Source of the DNA: Clostridiaceae bacterium
GTDB taxonomy: Bacteria > Bacillota > Clostridia > Peptostreptococcales > Peptostreptococcaceae
Length of the DNA: 64,000 nucleotides
Direction: 5' to 3'
NCBI GenBank assembly: GCA_902362365.1
Contig: CABIVQ010000002.1
Span: 62,001 to 126,000 of the forward strand
Positions 55,974 through 64,000 of this stretch are shown here, piece after piece (the stretch's first letter is position 1; each line of letters opens with the position of its first letter). A program made the translations under genes and the position numbers. The notes under the pieces were generated by a model. That model did not search any database and had not been told where the DNA came from. It worked only from the letters and a program-made list of their open reading frames with translations.

Positions 55974-56462
55974 CTACTCTTCTTTAAGCTTTAATATATT
56001 CTTCTTAAATAATTTATATATTATTAAGCTTAATATACTATTTATTATCGGTATAATTACTATTCCCTTTAATACCATCGTTAATATCCCATAGCTATTG
56101 TATACTAATGTAGTAGCTGTTATATTTACCATAGAATCAAATATACTAGTAATTAGCACTAAGGTTCCGATTGTAATGTAACTCTCTTTATATATCTTTT
56201 CTCTTAGAGTGCTAATTCCATAACTTACTGCAAATAAAACTAAGGAATTTATCCCAAAAATTCCACCCACAGTTATGTCTTTTATAAGTCCAATTACAGC
56301 ACCTATTATCCCCGCTTCAAGTTCATCCAAATATAAAGAGATTATGGTACAGTACACCAATACTAAACTAAAACTAACACCATATATATCTATATAATTT
56401 GTTATACTACTTTCAACTGTAACAAGCAGTATACCTATAAGACAAAGTAAAAATCTTTTCAT
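55974..56462 (-). CDS. mreD: rod shape-determining protein MreD
   Basis: The 162-residue protein is almost entirely hydrophobic with five or six membrane segments, has the pattern DIYGVSFSLVLVYCTIISLYL and GLIKDITVGGIFGINSLVLF, and sits between mreC and PBP2. MreD links MreC to the elongation machinery. Divergent in sequence in all families, so context carries much of the call. Confidence 0.9.
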   Translation of the reverse strand: MKRFLLCLIGILLVTVESSITNYIDIYGVSFSLVLVYCTIISLYLDELEAGIIGAVIGLIKDITVGGIFGINSLVLFAVSYGISTLREKIYKESYITIGTLVLITSIFDSMVNITATTLVYNSYGILTMVLKGIVIIPIINSILSLIIYKLFKKNILKLKEE

Positions 56463-56476
56463 ATTATCTATCCCCT

Positions 56477-57373
56477 TTATCCTATGTCATTATTTTCCCT
56501 TGGTTCTATAACGATAACATCATCAATATTTTTAAAATCTGCATATGGTTTTATAACTACGTATTTTAAAGATTTGTTCTTATCATCAATTACTTTATCT
56601 ACCTTCCCAATCAATATCCCTTCTGGGTATAATCCTAATCCAGAAGTAACTAAAGTATCCCCTGGTAAAACATCATATGATGAATCAAACATATACCCTT
56701 GTAAGTATCCGTTTTCTTTATATTTTTCTTTACCACTAATATCTGTATCTTGTGTAATTACACCTTTATAATCTGAATTTTTTAGTAGCTTAAAGCTTAC
56801 TGATGATTTAGTATCAAGTATAGAAATTGCCTTACTATAGTTTTTAGAAACTTCATATACTATACCGACTAAGCCACTTCCATTCATCACTAAACTATCT
56901 TTTTTAACTCCAGCATCACTACCAGCACCAATCACGAAACTAGTGTACCAATTTCCATCATTCTTACTAACAACGCTAGCAGATATCATATTTGCTTTAT
57001 AATCTTCAGGAATAAAATTTAGTGCTTTCTTTAAATTTTGTATTGATTGACTTTCACTTATTTTGTTGTTTAATTCTACTATCTCTTGTTTTAAACTTTC
57101 ATTTTCTTTTTCTAAATCTTCTAATTTATTAGCGTTCTTTTTATAATTTAAAATCTCACTAAAATTACCTTTTAAAAACATAAATCCCTTGTTAAAACTG
57201 CTTTCAATCGAAGCTACACCCTCTTGTATTAAACCTAAATTAATCGGATTATTTCCAGAATATTTACCAATTGATATTCCCACAATTCCAATTAAAGTGA
57301 TAGCAACTGTCGTCGTTGCTATCACTTTTACATTAATCTTTTTTTTGTCCTTTTTATCATTATTAAATTTCAA
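56477..57373 (-). CDS. mreC: rod shape-determining protein MreC
   Basis: About 298 residues: an N-terminal membrane anchor (VIATTTVAITLIGIVGISIG), a coiled coil at about residues 75-110 (KLEDLEKENESLKQEI), and the beta-rich domain with SASVVSKNDGNWYTSFVIGAG and VTSGLGLYPEGILIGKV. MreC bridges MreB to the synthases. I choose the TTG at 57373, with GGTGAT 4 bases upstream; a TTG at 57385 would add four residues but has a poorer site. Confidence 0.92.
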   Translation of the reverse strand: MKFNNDKKDKKKINVKVIATTTVAITLIGIVGISIGKYSGNNPINLGLIQEGVASIESSFNKGFMFLKGNFSEILNYKKNANKLEDLEKENESLKQEIVELNNKISESQSIQNLKKALNFIPEDYKANMISASVVSKNDGNWYTSFVIGAGSDAGVKKDSLVMNGSGLVGIVYEVSKNYSKAISILDTKSSVSFKLLKNSDYKGVITQDTDISGKEKYKENGYLQGYMFDSSYDVLPGDTLVTSGLGLYPEGILIGKVDKVIDDKNKSLKYVVIKPYADFKNIDDVIVIEPRENNDIG

Positions 57374-57390
57374 GATAATCACCAACTTTA

Positions 57391-58467
57391 TTATCTTCTA
57401 TTATTCATCATTAATACTTTTTCAAATATCTCTTGATCTTCTACTGATTTACCAGTTCCTAGTGCAACACAATCAAGAGGACCTTCAGCTATTGTTACTG
57501 GCATTCCAGTTTCTTGCTTTATTAACTTATCTAATCCTCTAAGTAATGCTCCACCTCCAGTTAACATTATTCCATTTTCCATTATATCTGATGCTAATTC
57601 TGGTGGAGTTTTTTCTAAAGTTGATTTTATTGCATCTACTATTGAACTTATTGGTTCTTTTAATGCTTCTCTAACTTCTGTTGAAGATATTTCTACTGTT
57701 TTTGGTAAACCTGATATTAAATCTCTACCTCTTATTTGCATATTACTTTCTTGGTCTTCTTTAAAAGTTGATCCTATGCTTATTTTTATATCTTCCGCAG
57801 TTCTTTCACCTATCATTAAGTTGTATTCTTTTTTAACGTATCCAACTATAGCTTCATCAAACTTGTTACCACCGATTCTTACTGATTCAGCTGATACTAT
57901 ACCACCTAAAGATATTACTGCTATTTCTGAAGTACCACCACCGATATCAACAACCATGTTTCCTTCTGGCTCTTCTACTTTAAGACCTGCTCCTATTGCA
58001 GCAGCCATTGGTTCTTCTATAAGATAAGCATCTTTCGCTCCTGCTTGTCTTGCTGCTTCTTCTATTGCTCTTTTTTCAACATCTGTAACACCAAATGGTA
58101 CACATATTGCTATTCTTGGACTTACAACACCTTTTTTAGCTGCAGCTTTTTGTATAAAGTAGCTTAACATTGATTGAGTAACATCAAAATCAGCTATAAC
58201 TCCATCTTTCATTGGTCTTATAGCTACTATATTTCCTGGTGTTCTACCTATCATTCTCTTAGCTTCTTCACCAACTGCTAAAACTTCCTTACTATCATCT
58301 CTTATAGCAACAACTGAAGGTTCTCTTACTACTATACCTTGCCCTTTTATATAAACTAAAGTATTTGCTGTACCTAAATCGATTCCCATATCTTTAGTCA
58401 TTTTACCGAATCCAAATAAAGATCCAAATCCTTTTTTCTCTCTTTTTTCTTTTTTCTCTTTAGCCAT
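57391..58467 (-). CDS. mreB: rod shape-determining actin MreB
   Basis: The 358-residue bacterial actin has phosphate-1 [18 protein letters not shown], phosphate-2 [18 protein letters not shown] and the adenosine motif [15 protein letters not shown]. MreB filaments under the membrane direct side-wall synthesis. A basic N-terminal leader ([18 protein letters not shown]) of about 22 residues precedes the actin fold and is longer than in E. coli; it may be an amphipathic membrane-binding segment. GGAAGGAG is upstream. Confidence 0.96.
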   Translation of the reverse strand: MAKEKKEKREKKGFGSLFGFGKMTKDMGIDLGTANTLVYIKGQGIVVREPSVVAIRDDSKEVLAVGEEAKRMIGRTPGNIVAIRPMKDGVIADFDVTQSMLSYFIQKAAAKKGVVSPRIAICVPFGVTDVEKRAIEEAARQAGAKDAYLIEEPMAAAIGAGLKVEEPEGNMVVDIGGGTSEIAVISLGGIVSAESVRIGGNKFDEAIVGYVKKEYNLMIGERTAEDIKISIGSTFKEDQESNMQIRGRDLISGLPKTVEISSTEVREALKEPISSIVDAIKSTLEKTPPELASDIMENGIMLTGGGALLRGLDKLIKQETGMPVTIAEGPLDCVALGTGKSVEDQEIFEKVLMMNNRR

Positions 58468-58493
58468 ATTAATGCTCCTTCCACTATATCAAA

Positions 58494-59201
58494 TCAAATT
58501 ATCATATTTTCCTTAAAACTAAAATACAAACCATCGCCTATTATAATATGGTCGATTACTTCAATTCCTATTAACTCACCACATTTTATAAGTCTATCAG
58601 TTATATTCTTGTCTTCATTAGAAGGTTCCACACTTCCAGATGGATGATTATGTATTAAAATCATTTTATTGCTACTTCGCCTTATAGCCTCTTTAAAGAC
58701 TTCTCTCGGATGAACCAATGATGAATTCAAAGTTCCAACAGATACATCTATATCTGTAATTATTTCATTTTTTGTATTTAAAAGAACTACCTTAAAAACT
58801 TCATTTTGTTTATACCTTAAGCCTTCCATATAATACTTATAGATATCCCATGGATTTTTAACTTTGTACTTATTTGGCCTATAACTTGAAATTCTAAGTC
58901 CAAGTTCTAATGCTGCCTTTATCTGTGTAGCCTTAGATAGTCCTATTCCTTCTATCTTGCACAATTCTTCTATACTCATATCTTGTAGATATCTTATACC
59001 TTGTGAATCTTTATTGATTATATCATTTGCTAATTCAATTGCATTTCTTTTTTTTGTGCCTGTTCTTAATAAGATAGCTAATAACTCTGCATTAGATAAA
59101 TTTTTTGCTCCACTTAGAAGCATTTTCTCTCTAGGTCTTTCCTCTAATGCCATATCTTTTACTTTTCTAGAAAAATCAAAAGACTTGCTCAGATAAATCA
59201 T
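58494..59201 (-). CDS. radC: RadC/YicR JAB-domain protein
   Basis: The 235-residue protein has an N-terminal helix-hairpin-helix-like part (AELLAILLRTGTK, KIEGIGLSKATQIKAALELG) and a C-terminal JAB/MPN domain with the zinc motif HNHPSGSVEPSNED. The radC name is historical; the function is unknown. The start overlaps the maf stop by 4 bases. GGAGG abuts this ATG directly, so a start slightly further in is possible. Confidence 0.93.
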   Translation of the reverse strand: MIYLSKSFDFSRKVKDMALEERPREKMLLSGAKNLSNAELLAILLRTGTKKRNAIELANDIINKDSQGIRYLQDMSIEELCKIEGIGLSKATQIKAALELGLRISSYRPNKYKVKNPWDIYKYYMEGLRYKQNEVFKVVLLNTKNEIITDIDVSVGTLNSSLVHPREVFKEAIRRSSNKMILIHNHPSGSVEPSNEDKNITDRLIKCGELIGIEVIDHIIIGDGLYFSFKENMII

Positions 59202-59782
59202 CCTCCATAAAAAAGATTTACATTAAAATGCTCTTTTAGTAGGTCACTTATTTTTGATATTGGCAATCCAACTATATTGAAGTAGTCTCCAGATATACTT
59301 TTAACTAACAATCCTCCATATCCTTGAATTCCATAAGCTCCTGCTTTGTCTAAGGATTCCTTAGTGTTTATGTAATCTCTTATAGTCTCCTCTGATAAAT
59401 CCTTAAAAGTTACCTCACTAACCACATAGTCTATCACTTTTTTATCTAAACTTAAATTTATCAAACTAATCCCCGTAATAACTTGATGCTTTTTATTAGA
59501 CAGTAACTTTATCATCCTGTATGCATCTTCTTCGTCTTTAGGCTTACCTAGTATAGTATCATCTAAAACTACAATAGTATCTGCTCCAATAACTAAATCA
59601 TTTTTATTTTTACTTGCTATATCCATACATTTTTCAAAAGCTAGTCTCATAGCTACTTCTTTCGGAGGCTCATTTTCTAATATAACCTCTTCTATATTAC
59701 TTTTGACTATTGTAAAATCCACCTTTACATTCTCCAAAATTTCTCTTCTTCTTGGAGATGCTGATGCTAAGATTATATTCAT
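59198..59782 (-). CDS. maf: Maf-family nucleoside triphosphate pyrophosphatase
   Basis: The 194-residue protein begins IILASASPRRREIL and has VIGADTIVVLDDTILGKPKD, the Maf/YhdE signatures. Maf proteins hydrolyse dTTP, UTP and modified nucleotides to monophosphates. It is the first gene of the maf-radC-mreBCD cluster, the same order as in B. subtilis. GAGGTGGATGA lies before the ATG. Confidence 0.95.
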   Translation of the reverse strand: MNIILASASPRRREILENVKVDFTIVKSNIEEVILENEPPKEVAMRLAFEKCMDIASKNKNDLVIGADTIVVLDDTILGKPKDEEDAYRMIKLLSNKKHQVITGISLINLSLDKKVIDYVVSEVTFKDLSEETIRDYINTKESLDKAGAYGIQGYGGLLVKSISGDYFNIVGLPISKISDLLKEHFNVNLFYGG

Positions 59783-60101
59783 TCATCCACCTCTTCTTGT
59801 ACTTAGAAATTGTACTTATCTAGTTTATCATTATATTGTAAAAAATTCAACGTTATTGTCGAACCTTTTAGTTACATAATTGTTATATTTACATGTTTTG
59901 GGGTATAAAAATAAAGCTTAGATAAAATGAAAATTTGCACTTGTGTAAACCTTGTAGATTATATAATATTACTTACTTCCCATTAGCCTTATAATTTATA
60001 TTTATGTAAAATAAATTTTAATAAATTTCATTTTTTAATTTGTTAAAAATTACTATAAAAAAATAAAGGTATGAAAGCTTCACACCTTTATTCTATCCAT
60101 A
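59783..60101. other. intergenic region with the maf promoter and rnf terminator
   Basis: On the minus strand TTGAAT (59844-59849), 17 bases and TAAACT (59821-59826) form a fair promoter for maf. At 60062-60093 the hairpin AATAAAGGT-TGAA / TTCA-ACCTTTATT ends the rnf operon. The 210 bases between hold nothing recognisable. Confidence 0.6.
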
Positions 60102-61073
60102 TTATACAGTTTTAATAGCATCTTTAGGACATTTTTGCATACATAAGTGACAACCAACACATTTTTTCTCGTCAACCATATGAACTGCTTTTCTTTCGCC
60201 TGATATAGCATCAAACTTACATTGCTTTTTACAAAGTGTACATCCAACGCATTTCTCTTCATCTATTTTTACTTTTCTTCTATCACTTATATCACCTGCT
60301 ATAACTTTAGTTGGACATTTTTGTACACATACCTTACATTGAATACATTTATCAAAATTAATTTTAGCTATTTTATTTTCAAATACTATAGCATCTACTG
60401 GACATGCTTTTGCACACATTCCACATCCTATACACCCAGCACTACATTTTTCTTTTACTTCCTTACCAAACTCCATGCTATTACATTCAACAACAACTTC
60501 TTGTTTTTCCGGCTTCTTTATTATTATAGATTTAGGGCAGATTTCTATACATTTACCACACATTACACATTTCTCTTCATCTATAACAGCTATTCCATTT
60601 TGTATGGTTATAGCTCCAAACTTACATGCATCTTTGCATGTTCCTAAACCTAAACATCCAAATTTACAAGCTTTGGATCCTGAATTTAAAGCTGCTGCTG
60701 CTCTACAGTCAGATATTCCTTCATATTCATATTTATCTTTAGCACTTTCACATGTTCCTTTACAAATAACTTTTGCTACTATTTTTTCACCTTCTGAAGC
60801 ACTTACCCCCATTATTTCTCCAACTTTAGATGCTACAGCCGCCCCACCTACAGGACATCCATTTACAGGAGATTTTCCTTCAACTATTGCATTTGCAAGT
60901 CCTCCACACCCAGGGAATCCACATCCACCACAGTTTGCACCTGGAAGAACTTCAATTATTTTCTCTACTCTTTCATCTATCTCAACTGCGAATTTCTTAG
61001 AGGCATAAGCAAGAACTGCTCCAAAAATTAACCCCATAGCTCCTAAAAGAATTATCGATTTCACTATTTCCAC
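60102..61073 (-). CDS. rnfB: Rnf complex iron-sulfur subunit B
   Basis: The 323-residue subunit has an N-terminal membrane helix (about 4-25) and the N-terminal cluster CGGCGFPGCGG...C. A region CKFGCLGLGTCKDAC and five ferredoxin-like CxxCxxCxxxC units follow: CVMCGKCIEIC, CIGCGMCAKAC, CIQCKVCVQKC, CVGCTLCKKQC and CVGCHLCMQKC. That is more clusters than in proteobacterial RsxB. RnfB takes electrons from reduced ferredoxin. The start is a GTG at 61073 after GGGGGTGAG. Last gene of the operon. Confidence 0.96.
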   Translation of the reverse strand: MEIVKSIILLGAMGLIFGAVLAYASKKFAVEIDERVEKIIEVLPGANCGGCGFPGCGGLANAIVEGKSPVNGCPVGGAAVASKVGEIMGVSASEGEKIVAKVICKGTCESAKDKYEYEGISDCRAAAALNSGSKACKFGCLGLGTCKDACKFGAITIQNGIAVIDEEKCVMCGKCIEICPKSIIIKKPEKQEVVVECNSMEFGKEVKEKCSAGCIGCGMCAKACPVDAIVFENKIAKINFDKCIQCKVCVQKCPTKVIAGDISDRRKVKIDEEKCVGCTLCKKQCKFDAISGERKAVHMVDEKKCVGCHLCMQKCPKDAIKTV

Positions 61074-61091
61074 TTAATCTCACCCCCTAAA

Positions 61092-61667
61092 TTATAGCTT
61101 TATAAGTCCTGTGAATCCTAAGAAAGCTATTGACATAAGTCCTGCTGCTATTAGAGTTATAGGAAATCCTCTAAATGCCTCTGGTATATCAGCAATTTCT
61201 AACCTTTCTCTTATTCCAGCAAATAAAACTATAGCTAATGTAAATCCTACTCCTGCTCCGAACCCGTTTACTATTGTCTCTATTAAATTATATCCTTTAT
61301 CAACGTTAACTATAGCTATACCAAGTACTGCACAGTTTGTAGTTATAAGAGGTAAGAAAACGCCTAACGCTTGATATAAAGATGGACTCATCTTTTGTAT
61401 TACCATTTCAACAAACTGAACAATTGACGCAATTACTAAGATAAAAGCTATCGTCTGTAAAAATTCAAGTTCTGTTTTTTCTAATAGAATTTGAATAAAG
61501 TATGTAATTATCGATGCTAAAGTTAAAACAAAAGTAACTGCAGCACCCATACCTACTGCTGTATCGACCTTTTTAGACACCCCTAAGAATGGGCATATTC
61601 CTAAGAATTGTGATGTTATAACGTTGTTAACAAGTACTATACTTAAAAATAAAAGAATTAAATTCAT
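61092..61667 (-). CDS. rnfA: Rnf complex membrane subunit A
   Basis: The 191-residue six-helix protein has the family markers [21 protein letters not shown] (Cys in CPFLG) and [12 protein letters not shown]. RnfA and RnfE form an inverted-topology pair that may hold an Fe-S cluster between the conserved Cys. 18 bases from both neighbours. Confidence 0.96.
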   Translation of the reverse strand: MNLILLFLSIVLVNNVITSQFLGICPFLGVSKKVDTAVGMGAAVTFVLTLASIITYFIQILLEKTELEFLQTIAFILVIASIVQFVEMVIQKMSPSLYQALGVFLPLITTNCAVLGIAIVNVDKGYNLIETIVNGFGAGVGFTLAIVLFAGIRERLEIADIPEAFRGFPITLIAAGLMSIAFLGFTGLIKL

Positions 61668-61684
61668 ACTATTTCACCCCCATA

Positions 61685-62278
61685 CTATGCCTTTTTACTT
61701 CTTATTTTATTAAATCCAGCCATTAAAAACCCTAGTGTTAAAAACGCTCCTGGAGGTAATATGAATAATAATGCTGGTTGATATGCTACTCCGAATAAAC
61801 TTATTCCAAATAAACTTCCCGCTCCAAACAACTCTCTAACTGCACCTAGAATTGTAAGTGCTAAAGTAAACCCAAGTCCCATTGCTACACCATCTACTGC
61901 TGATGCAATAGCACCATTTTTTGATGCAAAACTTTCTGCACGAGCTAGTATTAAACAGTTAACAACGATTAATGGAATGTATAATCCAAGAGCTTGATCA
62001 AGAGCTGGAACATATGCCTTTAATAATAGTCCTACTATTGTAACAAATGTAGCTATTACTACTATAAATGATGGTATTCTTATTTTATCTGGTATAATTT
62101 TTCTCATTAAAGAAATAACAATATTCGAACATATTAAAACTACTGCAGTTGAAAGTCCCATACCCAGTCCATTTATAGCCGAACTCGTAACGGCAAGTGT
62201 TGGACACATACCTATAACTTGCACAAAGGTTGGGTTTTCATCTATGATACCATTTTTAAATATCTTTGCTGAGTTCAT
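61685..62278 (-). CDS. rnfE: Rnf complex membrane subunit E
   Basis: The 197-residue six-helix protein is related to RnfA. It has NPTFVQVIGMCPTLAVTSS (Cys in GMCPTLA) and VNCLILARAESFAS, the expected markers. Forms the membrane core with RnfA and RnfD. Confidence 0.96.
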   Translation of the reverse strand: MNSAKIFKNGIIDENPTFVQVIGMCPTLAVTSSAINGLGMGLSTAVVLICSNIVISLMRKIIPDKIRIPSFIVVIATFVTIVGLLLKAYVPALDQALGLYIPLIVVNCLILARAESFASKNGAIASAVDGVAMGLGFTLALTILGAVRELFGAGSLFGISLFGVAYQPALLFILPPGAFLTLGFLMAGFNKIRSKKA

Positions 62279-62295
62279 ATTTTATATTCTCCCCC

Positions 62296-62862
62296 CTACT
62301 TACTTAAAGAACTATTAAATAACTCTATTGCAACATTTACACCATCTGTAACTGCACTAGACGTAATAGTTGCTCCTGATATTGCAGATATCTCATTTTC
62401 CCCAGATGAACTTCCTTTTATTAAAATAAGCTCTGATACTGGTTTACCTGCAAATTGATCTTTGAAACTAGAATCTGAAGCCTTTGCACCAAGGCCTGGT
62501 GTTTCAGACATATTGCCTATATTAATACCGCTAACAGTTCCATCCTTTGATATACCAACTATAAGTTCAATAGCTCCACCATAACCTTTGGGAAGAACCT
62601 TTACTGTATATCCAACAGTTTCAGAGCCATTTTTGCCTTCATAAACTTCTGAAACAATTCCATCAATATTCTCATATTCACTATCTGAAACTTGAGTAAA
62701 TTCATTTGCATCTGGAAGTACGATTTGTCTAGATTCGTTATTAGCTTGGACATTTCGCTCTGCTATAACTGGTGCTGTAACTTGATTAGTTACTCCTAAT
62801 AATAAGGCTGCAACAGCACATATAGCAAATAAATTAAGTCCTAATTTCACTATACTATTCAT
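62296..62862 (-). CDS. rnfG: Rnf complex FMN-binding subunit G
   Basis: The 188-residue protein has an N-terminal membrane helix and an extracytoplasmic FMN-binding domain. The flavinylation motif SGATITSSAV places covalent FMN on Thr165. ApbE encoded at 6.8 kb is the probable modifying enzyme. The ATG shares one base with the rnfD stop (TAATG), so translation is coupled. Confidence 0.96.
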   Translation of the reverse strand: MNSIVKLGLNLFAICAVAALLLGVTNQVTAPVIAERNVQANNESRQIVLPDANEFTQVSDSEYENIDGIVSEVYEGKNGSETVGYTVKVLPKGYGGAIELIVGISKDGTVSGINIGNMSETPGLGAKASDSSFKDQFAGKPVSELILIKGSSSGENEISAISGATITSSAVTDGVNVAIELFNSSLSK

Positions 62863-63839
62863 TACTTAGACACCTCCCCAAATACTCTGTTTGACACATA
62901 CTTGTCTATAAGAGGTGTAGCTACGTTGGCTAGTAGAATTGAATATGATACACCTTCTGGATACCCACCGTATAATCTTATTACAGATGTTATAATACCT
63001 GCTAATAATGCATAAATAATTTGACCTTTTTTAGTCATAGGTGAAGTTGTATAATCAGTTAGCATAAAGAAACCACCTAGCATAAGACCTCCTGCAAATA
63101 GTTCGTATAATGCAAAATCAAAGCTAAAGCCACCTAATATAAAAGTTAATATGAAAACTGTACCTATGTAAAATGCAGGTATTGTATAATCTATTATCCC
63201 TTTATAAATTAAATAAACTCCTCCTAGTACAATTAAAATAGCACTAGTTTCACCTATACATCCACCTATATTACCTACAATCATATCAGTCATATTTATA
63301 CCATTAGCTGTTAAATCAGTTACTCCTCCAGCTCCAACTTTTAGAAAACTTAGTGGCGTTGCTGTAGTAACTGCATCTAGGTTTGAACCAATCCAATTTA
63401 CGCCTGGATTAGTCCACGCTGTCATTGCAACTGGAAAAGATGCAAGTAAGAAAGCTCTAGCTCCAAGTGCTGGATTTATAAAATTATTCCCGATCCCACC
63501 AAATACCATTTTTATAACTATTATTGCAAAAGCTCCACCTGCTAAGCACATCCACCAAGGAAGAGATGCAGGTACGTTGAAAGCCAATAATAACCCTGTT
63601 ACTACTGCCGAAAAATCTCCTATTGTACTTCCTCCTTTGGTAATTTTTTGATATAAAAATTCAGAACCTACTGTCCCTAATATACAGAAAAACATAACAC
63701 TTATGGCATTTAATCTAAAGAAATATACCCCTGCTAATGCTGCTGGTATAAGCGCAATTATAACTTGCTTCATTATATAAGAAGTGTCTTCATTACTTCT
63801 CACGTGAGGAGAAGATGATACTATCAATTTCTTTTCCAC
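62862..63839 (-). CDS. rnfD: Rnf complex membrane subunit D
   Basis: The 325-residue protein has about ten membrane helices. DAVTTATPLSF (residues 155-165) is the site of covalent FMN, most likely on Thr161. GGIGNNFINPALGARAFLLASFP and TDYTTSPMTKKGQ are family markers. It takes part in Na+ or H+ movement. The ion cannot be told from sequence alone. Confidence 0.96.
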   Translation of the reverse strand: MEKKLIVSSSPHVRSNEDTSYIMKQVIIALIPAALAGVYFFRLNAISVMFFCILGTVGSEFLYQKITKGGSTIGDFSAVVTGLLLAFNVPASLPWWMCLAGGAFAIIVIKMVFGGIGNNFINPALGARAFLLASFPVAMTAWTNPGVNWIGSNLDAVTTATPLSFLKVGAGGVTDLTANGINMTDMIVGNIGGCIGETSAILIVLGGVYLIYKGIIDYTIPAFYIGTVFILTFILGGFSFDFALYELFAGGLMLGGFFMLTDYTTSPMTKKGQIIYALLAGIITSVIRLYGGYPEGVSYSILLANVATPLIDKYVSNRVFGEVSK

Positions 63840-63854
63840 AATATTTCCCCCTAT

Positions 63855-64000
63855 CTATTTGTTTGCAGCCTGCTTTTTCTTCATAGCTATAATTTCTTTT
63901 TTAGCATTTCTCATAGACTGAAGTAATGGTCTTCTTGCAGGACATATAAATGAACAAGAACCGCATTCTATACAATCTAGGGCTCTATGCTCTTGAGCCA
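63855..64000 (-). CDS. rnfC: Rnf complex NADH-binding subunit C (only the C-terminal 48 residues in window)
   Basis: The frame enters at base 64000 and ends at TAG (63855-63857). It shows a 4Fe-4S motif, CIECGSCSFICPARRPLLQ, and the basic tail NAKKEIIAMKKKQAANK, as at the end of clostridial RnfC. The rest, including the NADH site, lies outside the window. First gene of rnfCDGEAB. Confidence 0.9.
   Translation of the reverse strand, partial: AQEHRALDCIECGSCSFICPARRPLLQSMRNAKKEIIAMKKKQAANK

Noticed and set aside
60080..60262. Alternative minus-strand frame overlapping the end of rnfB
   Set aside because: It is out of frame with rnfB, runs past its terminator and has no start signals.
60222..61008. 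Long plus-strand frames opposite rnfB
   Set aside because: The Cys-rich repeats of rnfB produce Thr/His/Phe-rich antisense frames; rnfB has intact cluster motifs and operon context.

Overview
This 64 kb window is a piece of an AT-rich, low-GC Firmicute chromosome. The gene set points to an anaerobic clostridium, most likely family Peptostreptococcaceae (Clostridioides / Paeniclostridium / Romboutsia-like). The indicators are an Rnf complex, selenocysteine machinery, a flavodiiron protein, MinE beside MinCD, T-box control of leuS and a Prp-processed L27. The family call is inference from gene content and order; no rRNA gene is present to test it. Most genes lie on the minus strand.

Layout. 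1-8 kb: a truncated Eis-like acetyltransferase, a DUF2156 protein, an MBL-fold lipoprotein, tcdA, an unknown secreted protein, selC (tRNA-Sec), a G5/3D-domain cell-wall protein, ung, and a divergent NusG_II / apbE pair. 8-18 kb: two tandem membrane sensor histidine kinases without a response regulator, then the operon selD-selA-selB. selD contains an in-frame UGA read as selenocysteine, so simple translation loses its first 60 residues. 18-25 kb: comEA, a D,D-carboxypeptidase, a small Cys-rich protein, a Cof-type phosphatase, and serine/threonine deamination genes (sdaAA, sdaAB, ridA, tdcB/ilvA). 25-29 kb: a galactose-type ABC importer (mglBAC) with a cre-like operator.

29-43 kb: leuS under a Leu T-box, then rsfS, yqeK, nadD, and on the other side yhbY, obg, rpmA, prp, rplU. 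This housekeeping block is interrupted by recX, a 25-residue peptide gene, an ECF S-component with a class V aminotransferase, a DUF5658 protein, RNase Z and a CoA-disulfide-reductase-like enzyme. 43-50 kb: RNase G, a radical SAM pair, the flavodiiron protein and mgsA. 50-60 kb: one long cell-shape and division operon, maf-radC-mreBCD-PBP2-minCDE-rodA-mgsA. 60-64 kb: the Rnf operon rnfCDGEAB, with rnfC cut by the window edge.

How the genes work together. selA, selB, selC and selD form a complete bacterial selenocysteine system, and SelD is itself a selenoprotein. ApbE at 7 kb is the likely flavinylating enzyme for RnfG and RnfD, whose Thr-FMN motifs are visible at 62-63 kb. RidA sits in the same run of genes as the serine and threonine dehydratases whose reactive enamine products it removes. 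I found no CRISPR array, prophage or transposase gene. The least conventional items are the recoded selD, the orphan kinase pair with a shared C-terminal tail, the 25-aa peptide after recX, and the large insertions in PBP2.
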